Below, piece after piece: positions 18,223-28,916 of a stretch of 64,000 nt of DNA (the stretch's first letter is position 1; each line of letters begins with the position of its first letter). The notes beneath the pieces were generated by a model. It was not told where the DNA came from, ran no database searches, and saw nothing but the letters and a program-made list of their open reading frames with translations. This stretch comes from Fimbriimonadales bacterium (lineage in GTDB: Bacteria; Armatimonadota; Fimbriimonadia; Fimbriimonadales; GBS-DC): the NCBI GenBank assembly GCA_026003075.1, contig BPGO01000007.1, positions 62,001 to 126,000 on the forward strand, read 5' to 3'. Both the position numbers and the translations under genes were made by a program.

Positions 18223-20124
18223 ATGGCACAGTCGTGCGCGTGCGGCAGCGATTGCGCTCGGTCTCGTCGCGAGAACGGGCGAATCGGGGTAGGTCTTGCG
18301 CTTGCGCTGGGCGCCGAGGTCGCCGAGTGGGCAGGGCTTGCAGAAGTGGCGCCTGCGGTGCTGGCAGCGCTGGCGATTGCTCTCGCAGGGCGTGAGGTGC
18401 TTTGGCATGGGCTGCGCGCACTGGTGCAACTGCGCCCGAATATCTATCTCCTGATGACGCTTGCGGGGGCGGGCGCACTCGCGCTGGGCAAATGGAGCGA
18501 GGCGGCGGTCGTGTTGACGCTCTACGCCTTGGCGGAACTGCTGGAGCAACGCGCCGCGGAACGCTCGGAACGGAGCCTGCGCGCCGCGCTGGAACTCGCG
18601 CCGAGCGAGGCGATGGCGCAGAACCCCGACGGCACATGGCAACCGACACCCGTCGCGAAGGTGCATGTCGGACAACGCATCCGAGTCAAACCGGGAGAGC
18701 GAATCCCGTTGGATGGGACGGTGGTGGCGGGCGCGTCGGCGGTCGATGAGTCCCCGATTACTGGGGAGAGCGTTCCGGTTGAAAAGTCCCTTGGCGACAC
18801 GGTGTATGCGGGGTCGCTCAACTTGCACGGCTCGCTGGAGGTGGAGGTCGCTGCCCCTGCCGATGAGACGCTGGTGGCGCATATCGCGCGTACGGTGGCG
18901 CAGGCACAGGCGCGTCGGGCGCGGGTAGACCGTTTTATCGATCGGTTCGCGCGGGTCTACACGCCTCTGATGCTCGGGTTGGCGACAGGGGTGGCGGTGG
19001 CGCCGCCGTTGCTTCTGGGCGCGTCGTTTGCAGAGTGGCTCTATCGCGGGCTGGTGTTTCTGGTGCTGGGGTGCCCGTGCGCTCTGGTGCTTAGCACGCC
19101 CGTCACCTTGCTGAGTGCCCTCTCAGGCTTGGCACGGCGCGGTGCGGTGGTCAAGGGGTCCGTCGTACTGGAGCAGGCGGCGACCCTACGCGCCTTCGCG
19201 TTCGACAAAACGGGCACCCTCACCTACGGCATGCAGCAGGTGGAGGACGCCCGCAGTATGGACAGGCAACCCCTCAAGACCCACCTTGAGGTCGCGCTCA
19301 GCCTCGCGATGCACTCCGAGCATCCGATTGCGGCGGCGATACGCGACTACTGCGTGCAGCATGGGGCGACTGCGCGCCCGTTGGAATCGTTTGAAGCGGC
19401 GCCCGGGTTGGGCATCATGGGCGTGATGGATGGCAAAACTTTTCGCATGGGCAACCACCGTTTTGTGGAGCAGCACAATGCCTGTTCCAAGTCGTTGGAA
19501 TCGCTACTGGAGCAACTGGAGGCCCAGGGTCTCACGACGGTGGTGCTGTTTGACTACCAGCCGCGCGCTGTGTTTGCCCTGCGCGACCAGCTTCGCCCCG
19601 ACGCGCCGCAAGCGATTGCGCAGTTGCATGCGTTGGGGCTGCATACTGTGATGCTGACGGGGGACACCCAAGCCACTGCCGATGCCATCGCGCAGCGCGC
19701 CGGGGTGCGGGAACGCTACGCCGAGCGGTTGCCCCACGAAAAAGCGCAGGCGATTGAAGCGTTGCGCGTGCGATTCGGTCCGGTCGGTATGGCAGGGGAC
19801 GGCATCAACGATGCGCCGGCGCTGGCGACCGCCCAGGTAGGGGTCAGTTTTGCGGAGCGCAGCGCGGACTTAGCCATCGAGGCGGCGGATGTCGCGCTGA
19901 TGCGCCACGATTTGACGCTCATCCCCACCCTGATACGCACAGCGCGCCGCGCGATGGGGATTATCAAGCAAAACATCAGCCTCGTACTCACGGTGCGTGC
20001 GGGGTTTATCGCGCTCGCCATCGCGGGGCAGACAACGCTCTGGATGGCGATTCTGGCAGATATGGGGTTGACCCTGCTGGTCATCGCGAACGGTTGGCGA
20101 GCAGGGCGAGTCGCACGATTTTAG
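18223..20124 (+). CDS. Heavy-metal translocating P1B-type ATPase
   Basis: GCPCALVLSTPV, DKTGTLTYG, GDGINDAPALA; Cys-rich N-terminus MAQSCACGSDC instead of an HMA domain. Confidence 0.93.
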   Translation: MAQSCACGSDCARSRRENGRIGVGLALALGAEVAEWAGLAEVAPAVLAALAIALAGREVLWHGLRALVQLRPNIYLLMTLAGAGALALGKWSEAAVVLTLYALAELLEQRAAERSERSLRAALELAPSEAMAQNPDGTWQPTPVAKVHVGQRIRVKPGERIPLDGTVVAGASAVDESPITGESVPVEKSLGDTVYAGSLNLHGSLEVEVAAPADETLVAHIARTVAQAQARRARVDRFIDRFARVYTPLMLGLATGVAVAPPLLLGASFAEWLYRGLVFLVLGCPCALVLSTPVTLLSALSGLARRGAVVKGSVVLEQAATLRAFAFDKTGTLTYGMQQVEDARSMDRQPLKTHLEVALSLAMHSEHPIAAAIRDYCVQHGATARPLESFEAAPGLGIMGVMDGKTFRMGNHRFVEQHNACSKSLESLLEQLEAQGLTTVVLFDYQPRAVFALRDQLRPDAPQAIAQLHALGLHTVMLTGDTQATADAIAQRAGVRERYAERLPHEKAQAIEALRVRFGPVGMAGDGINDAPALATAQVGVSFAERSADLAIEAADVALMRHDLTLIPTLIRTARRAMGIIKQNISLVLTVRAGFIALAIAGQTTLWMAILADMGLTLLVIANGWRAGRVARF

Positions 20125-21095
20125 ACATCGACCGCTCTCAGGGCTTTCGCCGTCTCTTCAGGTAGGGTGTCGTTGATAAACACGCCTGCGCCCGACTCCG
20201 AGCCTGCAAGATACTTGAGTTTGTCGCGCGTGCGATAGGGTGGGTAGAACTCAATATGGAACTGCCAGTAGGAATGTTCTGCGCCGTCGGTGGGGCGCGG
20301 GTGCTGCGCCATGATGTACGGGAGTGAGAACCCCCAGAGCGCGTCGTAGCGGCGCACGGTGTCTTTCAAAATCCGCGCCAGCCCCGTGATTTCGGCGTCG
20401 GTCAGGTCCAGCAGGTCGCGTCGCGGTTGTTCGGGAACTAAGTAGACCTCATACGGATAGCGGGCGAAAAACGGCACGAAGGCGACCCAGCCCTCGATGT
20501 GCTGTACAATCCGCCTACCGTCTTTCAGTTCGTACTGCGTAATCTCTTGGAGCAAGTTGCCGCCTGTCGCCTCGTAGTGGCGTCGCATTGCGTCCTGCTC
20601 ACGCTCCAGCTTGGGTGGGATAAACGGATAGGCGTAAATTTGTCCGTGGGGGTGGCTGAGCGTCACGCCGATTTCACGCCCCTTGTTCTCGAAGATAAAG
20701 ACATACTGCACTTCGGGGCGTGCGCCGAGCTCTTCGTAGCGCTCGCGCCACACATAGAGGAGCTGTTCGATGCGTTCAACGGGCAGGTCCGCGAGCGTGG
20801 CGTGATGGTCGGGGGTGTACAGCACCACTTCGCACACGCCGTGCGAGGGCAACACGGGCGAGAAAGGCGTGTCGAGCGCGACCGCGGGCGCAGGCGGCTC
20901 GCGTACTAACGAAGGGAAACGGTTCTCGAACACCACAATCTCGTAGGTCGGTTCGGGAACTTCGGTCGGGACGCCGCCGGGCAGGGTCGGGCAGAGCGGG
21001 CAGTATTCTGGCGGTGGGTGAAAAGTGCGCTCTTGACGGTGCGTCGCCGTGATGACCCACTCTTGCAGTAGCGGATGCCAGCGCAGTTCCGACAT
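20121..21095 (-). CDS. galT: Galactose-1-phosphate uridylyltransferase
   Basis: LRWHPLLQEWVITATHRQERTF, CPLCP, VTLSHPHGQIYAYPFIP, WQFHIEFYPP. Confidence 0.92.
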   Translation of the reverse strand: MSELRWHPLLQEWVITATHRQERTFHPPPEYCPLCPTLPGGVPTEVPEPTYEIVVFENRFPSLVREPPAPAVALDTPFSPVLPSHGVCEVVLYTPDHHATLADLPVERIEQLLYVWRERYEELGARPEVQYVFIFENKGREIGVTLSHPHGQIYAYPFIPPKLEREQDAMRRHYEATGGNLLQEITQYELKDGRRIVQHIEGWVAFVPFFARYPYEVYLVPEQPRRDLLDLTDAEITGLARILKDTVRRYDALWGFSLPYIMAQHPRPTDGAEHSYWQFHIEFYPPYRTRDKLKYLAGSESGAGVFINDTLPEETAKALRAVDV

Positions 21096-21120
21096 GGCGT
21101 ACAGAGGATACCCTGCTGAA

Positions 21121-21172
21121 GGGGTTCCTCGCCGGCGCTTTATCGATCACTCCGCGCGAAACGAGGAACCCC
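21121..21172. repeat. Intergenic inverted repeat GGGGTTCCTCG ... CGAGGAACCCC
   Basis: 11-bp perfect inverted repeat in the galT-fadN intergenic region. Confidence 0.6.
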
Positions 21173-21207
21173 GTCGCCAATCGTGCCTGCGGGATCGAAA
21201 CGCCCCC

Positions 21208-23550
21208 TTAGTTCCGCAGGGGCTTGCCCGTCTCCAGCATATGGCGCATGCGATCCCAAGTCTTAGGCTGCTGTGCCAAGTAGCCCACGACCTGAATCTC
21301 CAGGTTGTAGAAGTAGGAGAGGGGCATCTCGGTGGGTTGGCTCAGGTCGCCGCCTGCAAGGACATAGGCAATTTGGGAGGCGACGGTGAAGTCGTGTTCG
21401 GTGATGAAACCACCTCGCTTCAGGTTATGGAGTTCGACGAGCAGTCGGGTCAGCACGGCGTTGCCGTATGCCATCACCTTTGGCTCTTCGGGGGGCGTGT
21501 AGCCCTGCTCGGCAAGGTGCAACACTTCCTGCTTTGCCAGCCACAGGATACGGTCGGGGTTTACCGAGATTTTGTCCACGCCTTTGCGCAGGAAGCCGTA
21601 CTGTTCGCCTTCCAGGGCGCTGGTCGCCACCTTGCCGAAGCCGAGCGTCTCCATCACGCGGCGGATTGCGGGGTATGGGTCGGCGTTCGGGGGCAGGCTG
21701 CTAAGCGCACGATAGAGCATCGTGGAGGTGCCGCCGCCCGCAGGGATAATCCCGACCCCCACTTCGGGCAACCCGATGTAGGTCTCTGCGCTGGCAATCA
21801 CGCGGTCGCAGTGCATCGCCAGCTCGCACCCGCCGCCGAGTGTGTAGCCGAAGGTCGCGGCGACGACGGGCACTTTGGCATAGCGCAGGCGCAAGAGTGA
21901 ATCTTGAAACGCCTTGCCGCCCATTAGCAACTCATCAAAATCGCCCGTGCCGATCATCATCAGAAACAGTTGCAGATTGAAGCCGACAGAGAAATGTTCC
22001 CCAATCCCCGTGACGACCAACCCGACGCCTTCACGCTCGGCACGCTCGGCGCCTTTGTAAAGCATCTCCATCACGCCGGGACCCAGCACATTCATCTTGC
22101 TGTGAATCCCGACGCAGAACACGCCGTCGCCGAGGTCGTACACCGAGGCATCGGCATTGCGCTCCAATTCGGGGCAGTGGCGTGCCATGTTGATGGGCGT
22201 GAGGAACTCTGGGTCAGGGCGATAGGGCGCGACCTGCCCAGCACCGAGCCACACATAAACGGTCGTATCGCCTGTGTCGGCAGTCTCGTAGAACGCGTTG
22301 CGTCCGAAGCGCAGCAGGTTCTGCACGAGTTCGGGAACCTGCATGCCTTCGCGCTCCATGCGTTCGGCGGTCTCGCGCACGCCGAGTGCATCCCAAGTCT
22401 GGAACGGTCCCAACTCACGATTGAAGCCCCACTTGATGGCGTGGTCGATGGCGATGGGGTCGTCGGCGAGGTTGGGGGCGTGCTGTGCGGTGTAGCGCAG
22501 GGTCTCAGCGTGTAATCGCCACAGGAATCGCCCTTCACGGCTATCGTGGTTCACCAAGGCGCGGAGCCGTTCTTCAAGCGGGAGTTTCTCTAATGGCTCC
22601 AAGTGGGGGAACTTCGCCTTCTGGCGCGGGCGATATTCGTAGGTGTTCAAATCCAGCGTTTCGATGCTGCCGTCTTTTTGGCGGCGGTAGAAGCCGGCGC
22701 CGGTCTTCTCGCCCAGCCGACCGTCCGCGAGCATCCGCTGCACGACTTCGGGCAACGCGAAGACACGCTTCTCTTCTTCGGTTTCCAACCGCTCGTGCAG
22801 GTTGCCTGCAACGCTCGCCATCACATCCAGCCCCACGATGTCGGCAAGCCTGAAAGTCGCGCTGCGCGGGTTGCCAATCAGCGGACCCGTGAGCGCGTCC
22901 ACCTCCTCGATGGTCATGCCGAACTCCTGCATCAGCGGGAAGGCGACCATCATCGAGTGCGTGCCGAGTCGGTTCGCGATGAAGCCCGGCGTGTCGCGAG
23001 CAATCACCACGCGCTTGCCCAGCACGCGCTCGGCGAATCGCGCCACGCCCTCCAGAATATCGGGGTCGGTCTCGCGGCGGGGAATAATCTCCAGCAGTTT
23101 CAGATAGCGCGGCGGGTTGAAAAAGTGCGTGCCCAGAAATCGTCGCTTGATGTCCTCGCGGCAATCGTCGCTCATCTCGTGAATCGACAGTCCACTGGTA
23201 TTGGTGGACAGCACGGCGCGGTCGTTCACATAGTCCTGCACGCGCGTCCACAGGTCGCGCTTGATGTCGGGCTTCTCCACAACGGCTTCGATTACCCAGT
23301 CCGCCTCTCTCAGGCGTGGGAAGTCGGTCTCAAAACCGCCAATTTCGATACGGCTTGCCAGTTCGGGCAGGTAAAACGGCGCGGGTTTGAGTTTGCTCAC
23401 GCGCTCCAGCCCCTGCTTTGCCAGCTCTGGCGTCAGGTCTAACAGCAACACTTGCCAGCCGACGTTGGCGAGGTGCGCGGCGATTTGTGCGCCCATCGTG
23501 CCCGCGCCCAGCACGGCGGCTCTGCCTGTGGTGGTGTGTTCATTCAACAT
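21208..23550 (-). CDS. 3-hydroxyacyl-CoA dehydrogenase / enoyl-CoA hydratase fusion (FadN-like)
   Basis: AAVLGAGTMGAQIAAHLANVGWQVLLLD, FLGTHFFNPPRYLKLLEIIP, C-terminal crotonase-like VAATFGYTLGGGCELAMHCD. Confidence 0.94.
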   Translation of the reverse strand: MLNEHTTTGRAAVLGAGTMGAQIAAHLANVGWQVLLLDLTPELAKQGLERVSKLKPAPFYLPELASRIEIGGFETDFPRLREADWVIEAVVEKPDIKRDLWTRVQDYVNDRAVLSTNTSGLSIHEMSDDCREDIKRRFLGTHFFNPPRYLKLLEIIPRRETDPDILEGVARFAERVLGKRVVIARDTPGFIANRLGTHSMMVAFPLMQEFGMTIEEVDALTGPLIGNPRSATFRLADIVGLDVMASVAGNLHERLETEEEKRVFALPEVVQRMLADGRLGEKTGAGFYRRQKDGSIETLDLNTYEYRPRQKAKFPHLEPLEKLPLEERLRALVNHDSREGRFLWRLHAETLRYTAQHAPNLADDPIAIDHAIKWGFNRELGPFQTWDALGVRETAERMEREGMQVPELVQNLLRFGRNAFYETADTGDTTVYVWLGAGQVAPYRPDPEFLTPINMARHCPELERNADASVYDLGDGVFCVGIHSKMNVLGPGVMEMLYKGAERAEREGVGLVVTGIGEHFSVGFNLQLFLMMIGTGDFDELLMGGKAFQDSLLRLRYAKVPVVAATFGYTLGGGCELAMHCDRVIASAETYIGLPEVGVGIIPAGGGTSTMLYRALSSLPPNADPYPAIRRVMETLGFGKVATSALEGEQYGFLRKGVDKISVNPDRILWLAKQEVLHLAEQGYTPPEEPKVMAYGNAVLTRLLVELHNLKRGGFITEHDFTVASQIAYVLAGGDLSQPTEMPLSYFYNLEIQVVGYLAQQPKTWDRMRHMLETGKPLRN

Positions 23551-23707
23551 ATATTTGCCTCCTTAGTACGCACGCGAAATTCGACTCGTTGGTTAAAACT
23601 CCTGCAAGGTGTGGGGATTATACCTGCTGAGCGTGCTGCCTGGGAGGATTTCTGAGATTCCGACAAGTACTTTCTCTCCCCAGAATGCTGGAGCTTCACG
23701 CCCCCCC

Positions 23708-23736
23708 TTGACAAACCCTGAAAAATGTGCTATAAT
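23708..23736 (+). promoter_or_regulatory. Full-consensus sigma70-type promoter for RHS gene
   Basis: TTGACA (23708-23713), 17-nt spacer, TATAAT (23731-23736). Confidence 0.85.
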
Positions 23737-23783
23737 AGGAACGTCCTATGGAGGACAACTTTTTCTGAACGGGAGGTTCAACA

Positions 23784-26700
23784 ATGAAGCTGTCGCTCAG
23801 AACGCTGCGCCGCACAGGGCGCACTTGGGTAGGTAAAACGGTCGCTCTTACGCTGTGTGTCGCGCTGACACTGCCCCCAACCTTCGGCGTCGCCGCTGAA
23901 CTGGAACGCCACCACCCGAAACGGGGGGGGGGGTAAACACTGAACATAGTACCACTGTCAACTGGATCGCACTCGCGAAAACCGCGCTTGCATTTCTCCC
24001 CGCCTATGTTAGCCTCGCTCTCGCTGCAACTCCAGACGACCCCATTACGGGCGACGACGGGGCGATTACTATCGCCGAAGCCAAGCCCTTGCTCTTCCCA
24101 CCTGCGCCGCTGGGCACAGGCACACCCTACCCGTGGCAAGGCGCGTTCCCTGTCCCCTACGGCGTCGTGAACCCCGCCAACGGCAACCTGATGCTCACAT
24201 TCACCCTCACTGGCTGGAGCGGCAAGGGTCCGAATGTGGACTTCACGCTGTTCTATAACCACCAAGACACCCGCTCCACTGAACTCGGCGTCGGCTGGCG
24301 ACACAGCTTCCTCGCGTCCGTGCAAGAAGCAGGCACGGCGGTCTGGATGGGGCGCACCTACCGCTTGGTGCATCTGCACGAACCTGACGGACGCCTGCGT
24401 GTGTACTACTGGAAAGGCAACACGATTAGCGGCGCGGGCGACCCGATGCGCGGCGTGGACGACATTCTGGAGAAACTGGAGGATGGACGGTATCGTCTCA
24501 CGCGGCGCAACCAGATGAAATGGGACTTTGACGCGGCAGGGAAGCTGCAGGCGATTCGCGATTTGCAGGGTCGTGCGCTGACGCTGACCTACAACTCCGA
24601 CGGCACGCTGCAGAAAGTTTCGGACGCTGCGAACCGCGAGCTGCAGTTCACCTACGAGAACGGACGCCTGCGCACGATTACCGACCCGCTGGGGCGCGTG
24701 TGGACGCTGCACTACAACGCAGCGGGGCAACTGGAGCGTATCCAAATGCCTGACCTCGTTTATGAGGGTACCGTGGAAGCGACGAATGTCGGGTTCGAGT
24801 TTGCTTACACCAGCGGCGTGCTGACACAGATTACCGACCTGATGGGGCGCACTGTGAACTTCGCTTACGAAAACGGCGAATGGAAGAGCTTTGCAGCATC
24901 GGGCGGTTTGTCAGGTGGCATGGGCGCGCAGGCGCCCGGCGGCAGCAACCCGTGCAACCTGCAAGGCTTTTCGCGCGTGCGCACCTATGAGGCAGGGGGC
25001 AGCACGGTTTCCTACGCCTACGACGCTTACGGACGCCTCGCTGTGCTGGCGACGCCGCCCAGCGCAACAGGTCAGCCGTGTCGGCACACGCGCTTTGGCT
25101 GGGACGACACGACCTTCCGCATGCTCTGGCGCGAGTCGCCCAGCGGCGCACGCTGGAGTTATGTGTACGATAGTCGCGGGAACGTGCGTGAGATGACTGA
25201 CCCTGCGGGGCGCAAGGTGCGGCTGGGCTGGAACAGCCTGAACCTGCTGGAGTGGGTGCGCGACGATATGACCCCGACGGGCTTTGACCGCCTGCGCTAC
25301 CTCTACTCGCCGGATGGGCAGGGGCGACTGGAGCGCGTGCGTCAACTGGCAGGCGCGCCGCATCGCAACGAGACGCCCACCTACGCCGAGACGGTGCTGC
25401 ACTGGCAGGATGGGCTGCTGGACTATGTGGTGGATGCACGCGGTAAACGCACGGCTGATTATGGCTATGACGAATGGGGGCAACTCACCAGCGTGGCAGA
25501 CGCGCTGGGCAACACCGACAGCAGCACGCGCAACATACTGGGCTGGACGACGCTCAGCACCGACGCCAACGGCAACACGATTACCTATCACTACGACAGT
25601 TGGGGACGGCTGCGCCAGAAAATCACCCCGAACGGAACCGTGACCTACACCTACAACTTGAACGGGCAGATGACCACGATGGTCGACGCAACAGGTAAGA
25701 CCGAGTGGGTCTACAACGCTCAGTCAGGGTTCTTGGAGAGCGAGACGCGCTCGCGCTCAGTGAATGGGCAGTACCAGGTAGTGTGGCAGGTGCGCTACGA
25801 CTACTACCCCACCACTGGGCAGTTGAAAGAGGTGCGCTTGCCCGACAACACTGAGATTGTCTACACCTATAAGTCGTTCACGGGCGAGTTGGAGACGGTA
25901 CAGCGCAACGGCGTTGTGGTCGCCCGCTACGATTACGATGCGTTCGGGCGGCTGCGGATGGTGGAGCGTCCGCGCAACTTTGACGCGGGCGAACGGGTCT
26001 ACTACGACTATCGTCGGGTGAACAACCGTGAGACGGACGAGCTGGAGCGCCTTCGGTATGTGTCGGCGTCGGGGCTGCTCAGTCCGGGCGGTCAAGTGCA
26101 GGAGACCGAGTGGCGTCGCGAGGAGTACACGCGCGACGGCTTGGGGCGCATCCAGCAGGTGCGCGAGTTCTGGAACGGCGCGCTCTATGCGACGGTGGAG
26201 TACACTTACGACCATCAAGGGCAGTTGGTGAAAGAGACGCGCACGCCTGCGGCGGGCGTTCAGACCGCGGCGTACACGATTGAGTACTGGTACGACTTGG
26301 TGGGCAACCGTTTGCAGCGGGTGCGCACGGTGAACGGGCAGACGCGCACGGATGTGCTGACTTACGATGACGCGAACCGTGTGGCGACGTTGAACGGCGT
26401 GGCGTGGCAACACGACGCCAACGGGAATGTGACGACGCGCGTGATGGACGGCGTGAGTTGGACGCTGAGTTATGACGCGCAGGATAATGTGATTAGCATT
26501 CGCCGCTTGGACGCGCCCAGTGGGGTATCCTATGAGTACGACGGTCTGGGGCGGCGGGTGCGCACGGTGGACGGCGTGGCGAACCAAGTGATTGAGTACG
26601 CTTACTCAGGCAGCACGCTGATTGCAGAGCGTCGCGGGAACGAGTGGGTGCCGATGGTGTACGGGTTGAACCTGTTGCAGCGTGGGGTAGTGAACCAGTA

Positions 26701-27394
26701 CTGGAGTTGGCGCGGCGACTTGGTTGCCACCAACGGCGCGAGCCAGCCCGCTCAGCCTGCGCCTGTGTTGGATGCGTTTGGCGACCTTGTATCGGGCAGT
26801 CCCGATGTGTATGCGTGGAACGGCGGTTGGGGCTATCGGTACGAGGTGGGTACGGGCGGCTTAGTCAAGGTCGGCGTGCGCTGGTATGACCCTGAGATTG
26901 GCAGGTTCCTGCAGAAGGATCCGTGGTTGGGGAGTGTGGCTTATCCACCTACACTCAATCGATATACATACTGTGTTAACGATCCCGTAACCCTAATGGA
27001 TTCTCTCGGAGCCACACCAGATTCTGCCGACCAACAGCAAAAATCGGATATCCCGTTACCTAAACTTCCTAGCAATCCCTTCGACCCCCGTATCCCAATC
27101 GGGGATACAGGAACGCACTTCGATCCCAGAACGGGCAGGATAGGAGCGCCGTTTGAGGCGGACCTAGGCGTGGGCAGCATCAAGGGCGAAATCACTTTTC
27201 CCGTTCCTCTGCCAGGTTCGCAACCTTCTCCGCCAACGATTAGTGGAAGTGTATACATCCCAATAATTAAGCAGGATTTAGGCGGTGGTCTCACCTTTGA
27301 GGTAGGAGCAGGGATTAGTGGTTCTTACACACCGCCTGGTCCTCCTCGTTGGTCTTCCCCATATGCCCGAGCAGGACTCAGCTGGAGTTGGTAA
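23784..27394 (+). CDS. RHS/YD-repeat protein with RHS core, 5' end out of frame across a G11 tract
   Basis: SD gggagg, ATG 23784 [50 protein letters not shown]; remaining ORF (open from the G tract to 27394) carries many YD repeats and [17 protein letters not shown]. Confidence 0.85.
23923..23933 (+). repeat. Homopolymeric G11 tract inside RHS 5' coding region
   Basis: acggggggggggg followed by taaac; G9 or G12 would join the signal-peptide frame to the RHS frame. Confidence 0.9.
26614..26932 (+). repeat. RHS core repeat copy 1
   Basis: Near-identical DNA to 28966-29195 and 30506-30809. Confidence 0.92.
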
Positions 27395-27403
27395 GACAGG
27401 GTA

Positions 27404-27430
27404 GGGAGCAGGGAGACCATCCCTGCTCCC
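27404..27430 (+). other. Intergenic hairpin GGGAGCAGGGA-gacca-TCCCTGCTCCC
   Basis: 11-bp perfect stem, 5-nt loop, between RHS stop and next ORF. Confidence 0.75.
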
Positions 27431-27451
27431 CCTTGAGCAGGAGGTACAACA

Positions 27452-28912
27452 ATGATTATGATGACTATGAAGCGAACGCGGAGGACCATAGCTGCATGGC
27501 TGATAATCAGTGGTCTGTTTCAAGTAGTTCACGCACAACTGCTTAGCAAACCGTTAGCTCTTGAGCTTCAGAGCCTTGAGAGATACCAGACGCTTACGGT
27601 TCAAGTAAAAATCAACGGCGTCCCTACCAGATTGTTCGTAAGCAGCCTGCGTTCCGAGCCACTTATTTTGTTCCAACACAGCCTCCAAATGCTGGACATC
27701 AAAGAGGACGGCGGTGAAGAAGTCCCTGTGCGCTCAGTGGAACTGATAGAAAAAACAGGTGGTACAAGCCGACTAAGCGTTGCAAGCGCCCACGTGGTCA
27801 AAATATCCGATGTAGATGCTTATGTGAGCGGCGTTTCGGGTATCTTGGGTGCTGGGTTGTTCGCGATTGCTCCTGTTGAGATCGACTTTGAAACCAACAC
27901 AATGATTCTGCACAGTCGCTCGCTACGGGAACTGATTGACTCCCAACCAGATGAGTGGACTGTGATTCAACTCAAGAAGCTCCGTGATTCGCGCAGTCCA
28001 TTATACAATCTATTGCCGGTTCGACTCTCGGAGAGCTTAACTCTCGATATGATTATAGCGATTGACACGTGGTACTCAAGGATCCCTGCGAAACTCATGG
28101 CTCAAGCGGATTTAGAAGAACTGCATCCGCTGATGGTCAGGTTTCCAAGCACATCATCTTCGTACTACCTGAGAGGTAAGCTCCGAACGGTGCAGGTCGG
28201 CAACCTTTCCCTGAGGAACTTGATTATGGACTTTGATTTGGACGACACTGTGCCTGTGCTTGGGCTGAGTATGTTTTATGCATTTCACCGCCTCATCATA
28301 GACATGCGCACAGGCGAACTGGCTGTGCATCGTTCTTCCGTCAAGCCAGTCGTGCTGGAGGGAGGCTACACGGGTATCTTGCTTGCTCGCGATGCGAAGG
28401 GGCAGATTTATGTCTCTTCTCTGGACTCGCTATCGCCTGCCGATAGAGCAGGACTCGCTATGGGCGATGTTATCACGTCTATTCAAGGAATTCCGATAAG
28501 CGTACTCTCGCTTGCCGAAGCCCAGAAACTGATTCAGGGCTACGAAGGGCGTCCCGTACAAGTGCAAATACTTCGCGAAGGGCAGGTTCGAGAGATACGC
28601 TTTACTCCGGTGTCTTGGTATCGCGGCGAGCTGAAGGATAGGGACTGGGAGTTGGGATATTATGAGTTGGATGGGAAGAGCTACTGGCTCATTCGCCGCT
28701 TAGCTCCTTGGCTACACGCGTTAGGTTTGCGAGTCGGCGACATCGTCACTAAAATTGATGGTTCCGACATGCGCGAGGCCCTTGCTGCGCTGGTATGGAG
28801 TGTGCGTGGACGCGAAATATCCGTTCGGCGTTTGGGCGGCTCGGACACGCTTGATTTCAAGATTCCTGCCGAATCTTCGCAGCCCGACTCCGTCTCCAAG
28901 AGTGGTGATTAG
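27452..28912 (+). CDS. Secreted retropepsin-like and PDZ domain protein
   Basis: Signal peptide; [14 protein letters not shown] and [17 protein letters not shown] retropepsin-like segments; PDZ-like [42 protein letters not shown]. Confidence 0.7.
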   Translation: MIMMTMKRTRRTIAAWLIISGLFQVVHAQLLSKPLALELQSLERYQTLTVQVKINGVPTRLFVSSLRSEPLILFQHSLQMLDIKEDGGEEVPVRSVELIEKTGGTSRLSVASAHVVKISDVDAYVSGVSGILGAGLFAIAPVEIDFETNTMILHSRSLRELIDSQPDEWTVIQLKKLRDSRSPLYNLLPVRLSESLTLDMIIAIDTWYSRIPAKLMAQADLEELHPLMVRFPSTSSSYYLRGKLRTVQVGNLSLRNLIMDFDLDDTVPVLGLSMFYAFHRLIIDMRTGELAVHRSSVKPVVLEGGYTGILLARDAKGQIYVSSLDSLSPADRAGLAMGDVITSIQGIPISVLSLAEAQKLIQGYEGRPVQVQILREGQVREIRFTPVSWYRGELKDRDWELGYYELDGKSYWLIRRLAPWLHALGLRVGDIVTKIDGSDMREALAALVWSVRGREISVRRLGGSDTLDFKIPAESSQPDSVSKSGD

Positions 28913-28916
28913 CGTG

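Noticed and set aside
17272-18882. 536-aa minus-strand ORF
   Set aside because: Antisense shadow of the hydroxypyruvate isomerase-like and P-type ATPase genes; His/Arg/Gln-rich, no domain.
22603-23442. 279-aa plus-strand ORF
   Set aside because: Antisense to the FadN-like gene.
23696-24745. 349-aa minus-strand ORF over the RHS 5' region
   Set aside because: Overlaps the consensus promoter and RHS leader on the other strand; no recognisable domain.
25757-26587. 276-aa minus-strand ORF in the RHS gene
   Set aside because: Shadow of YD-repeat coding sequence.
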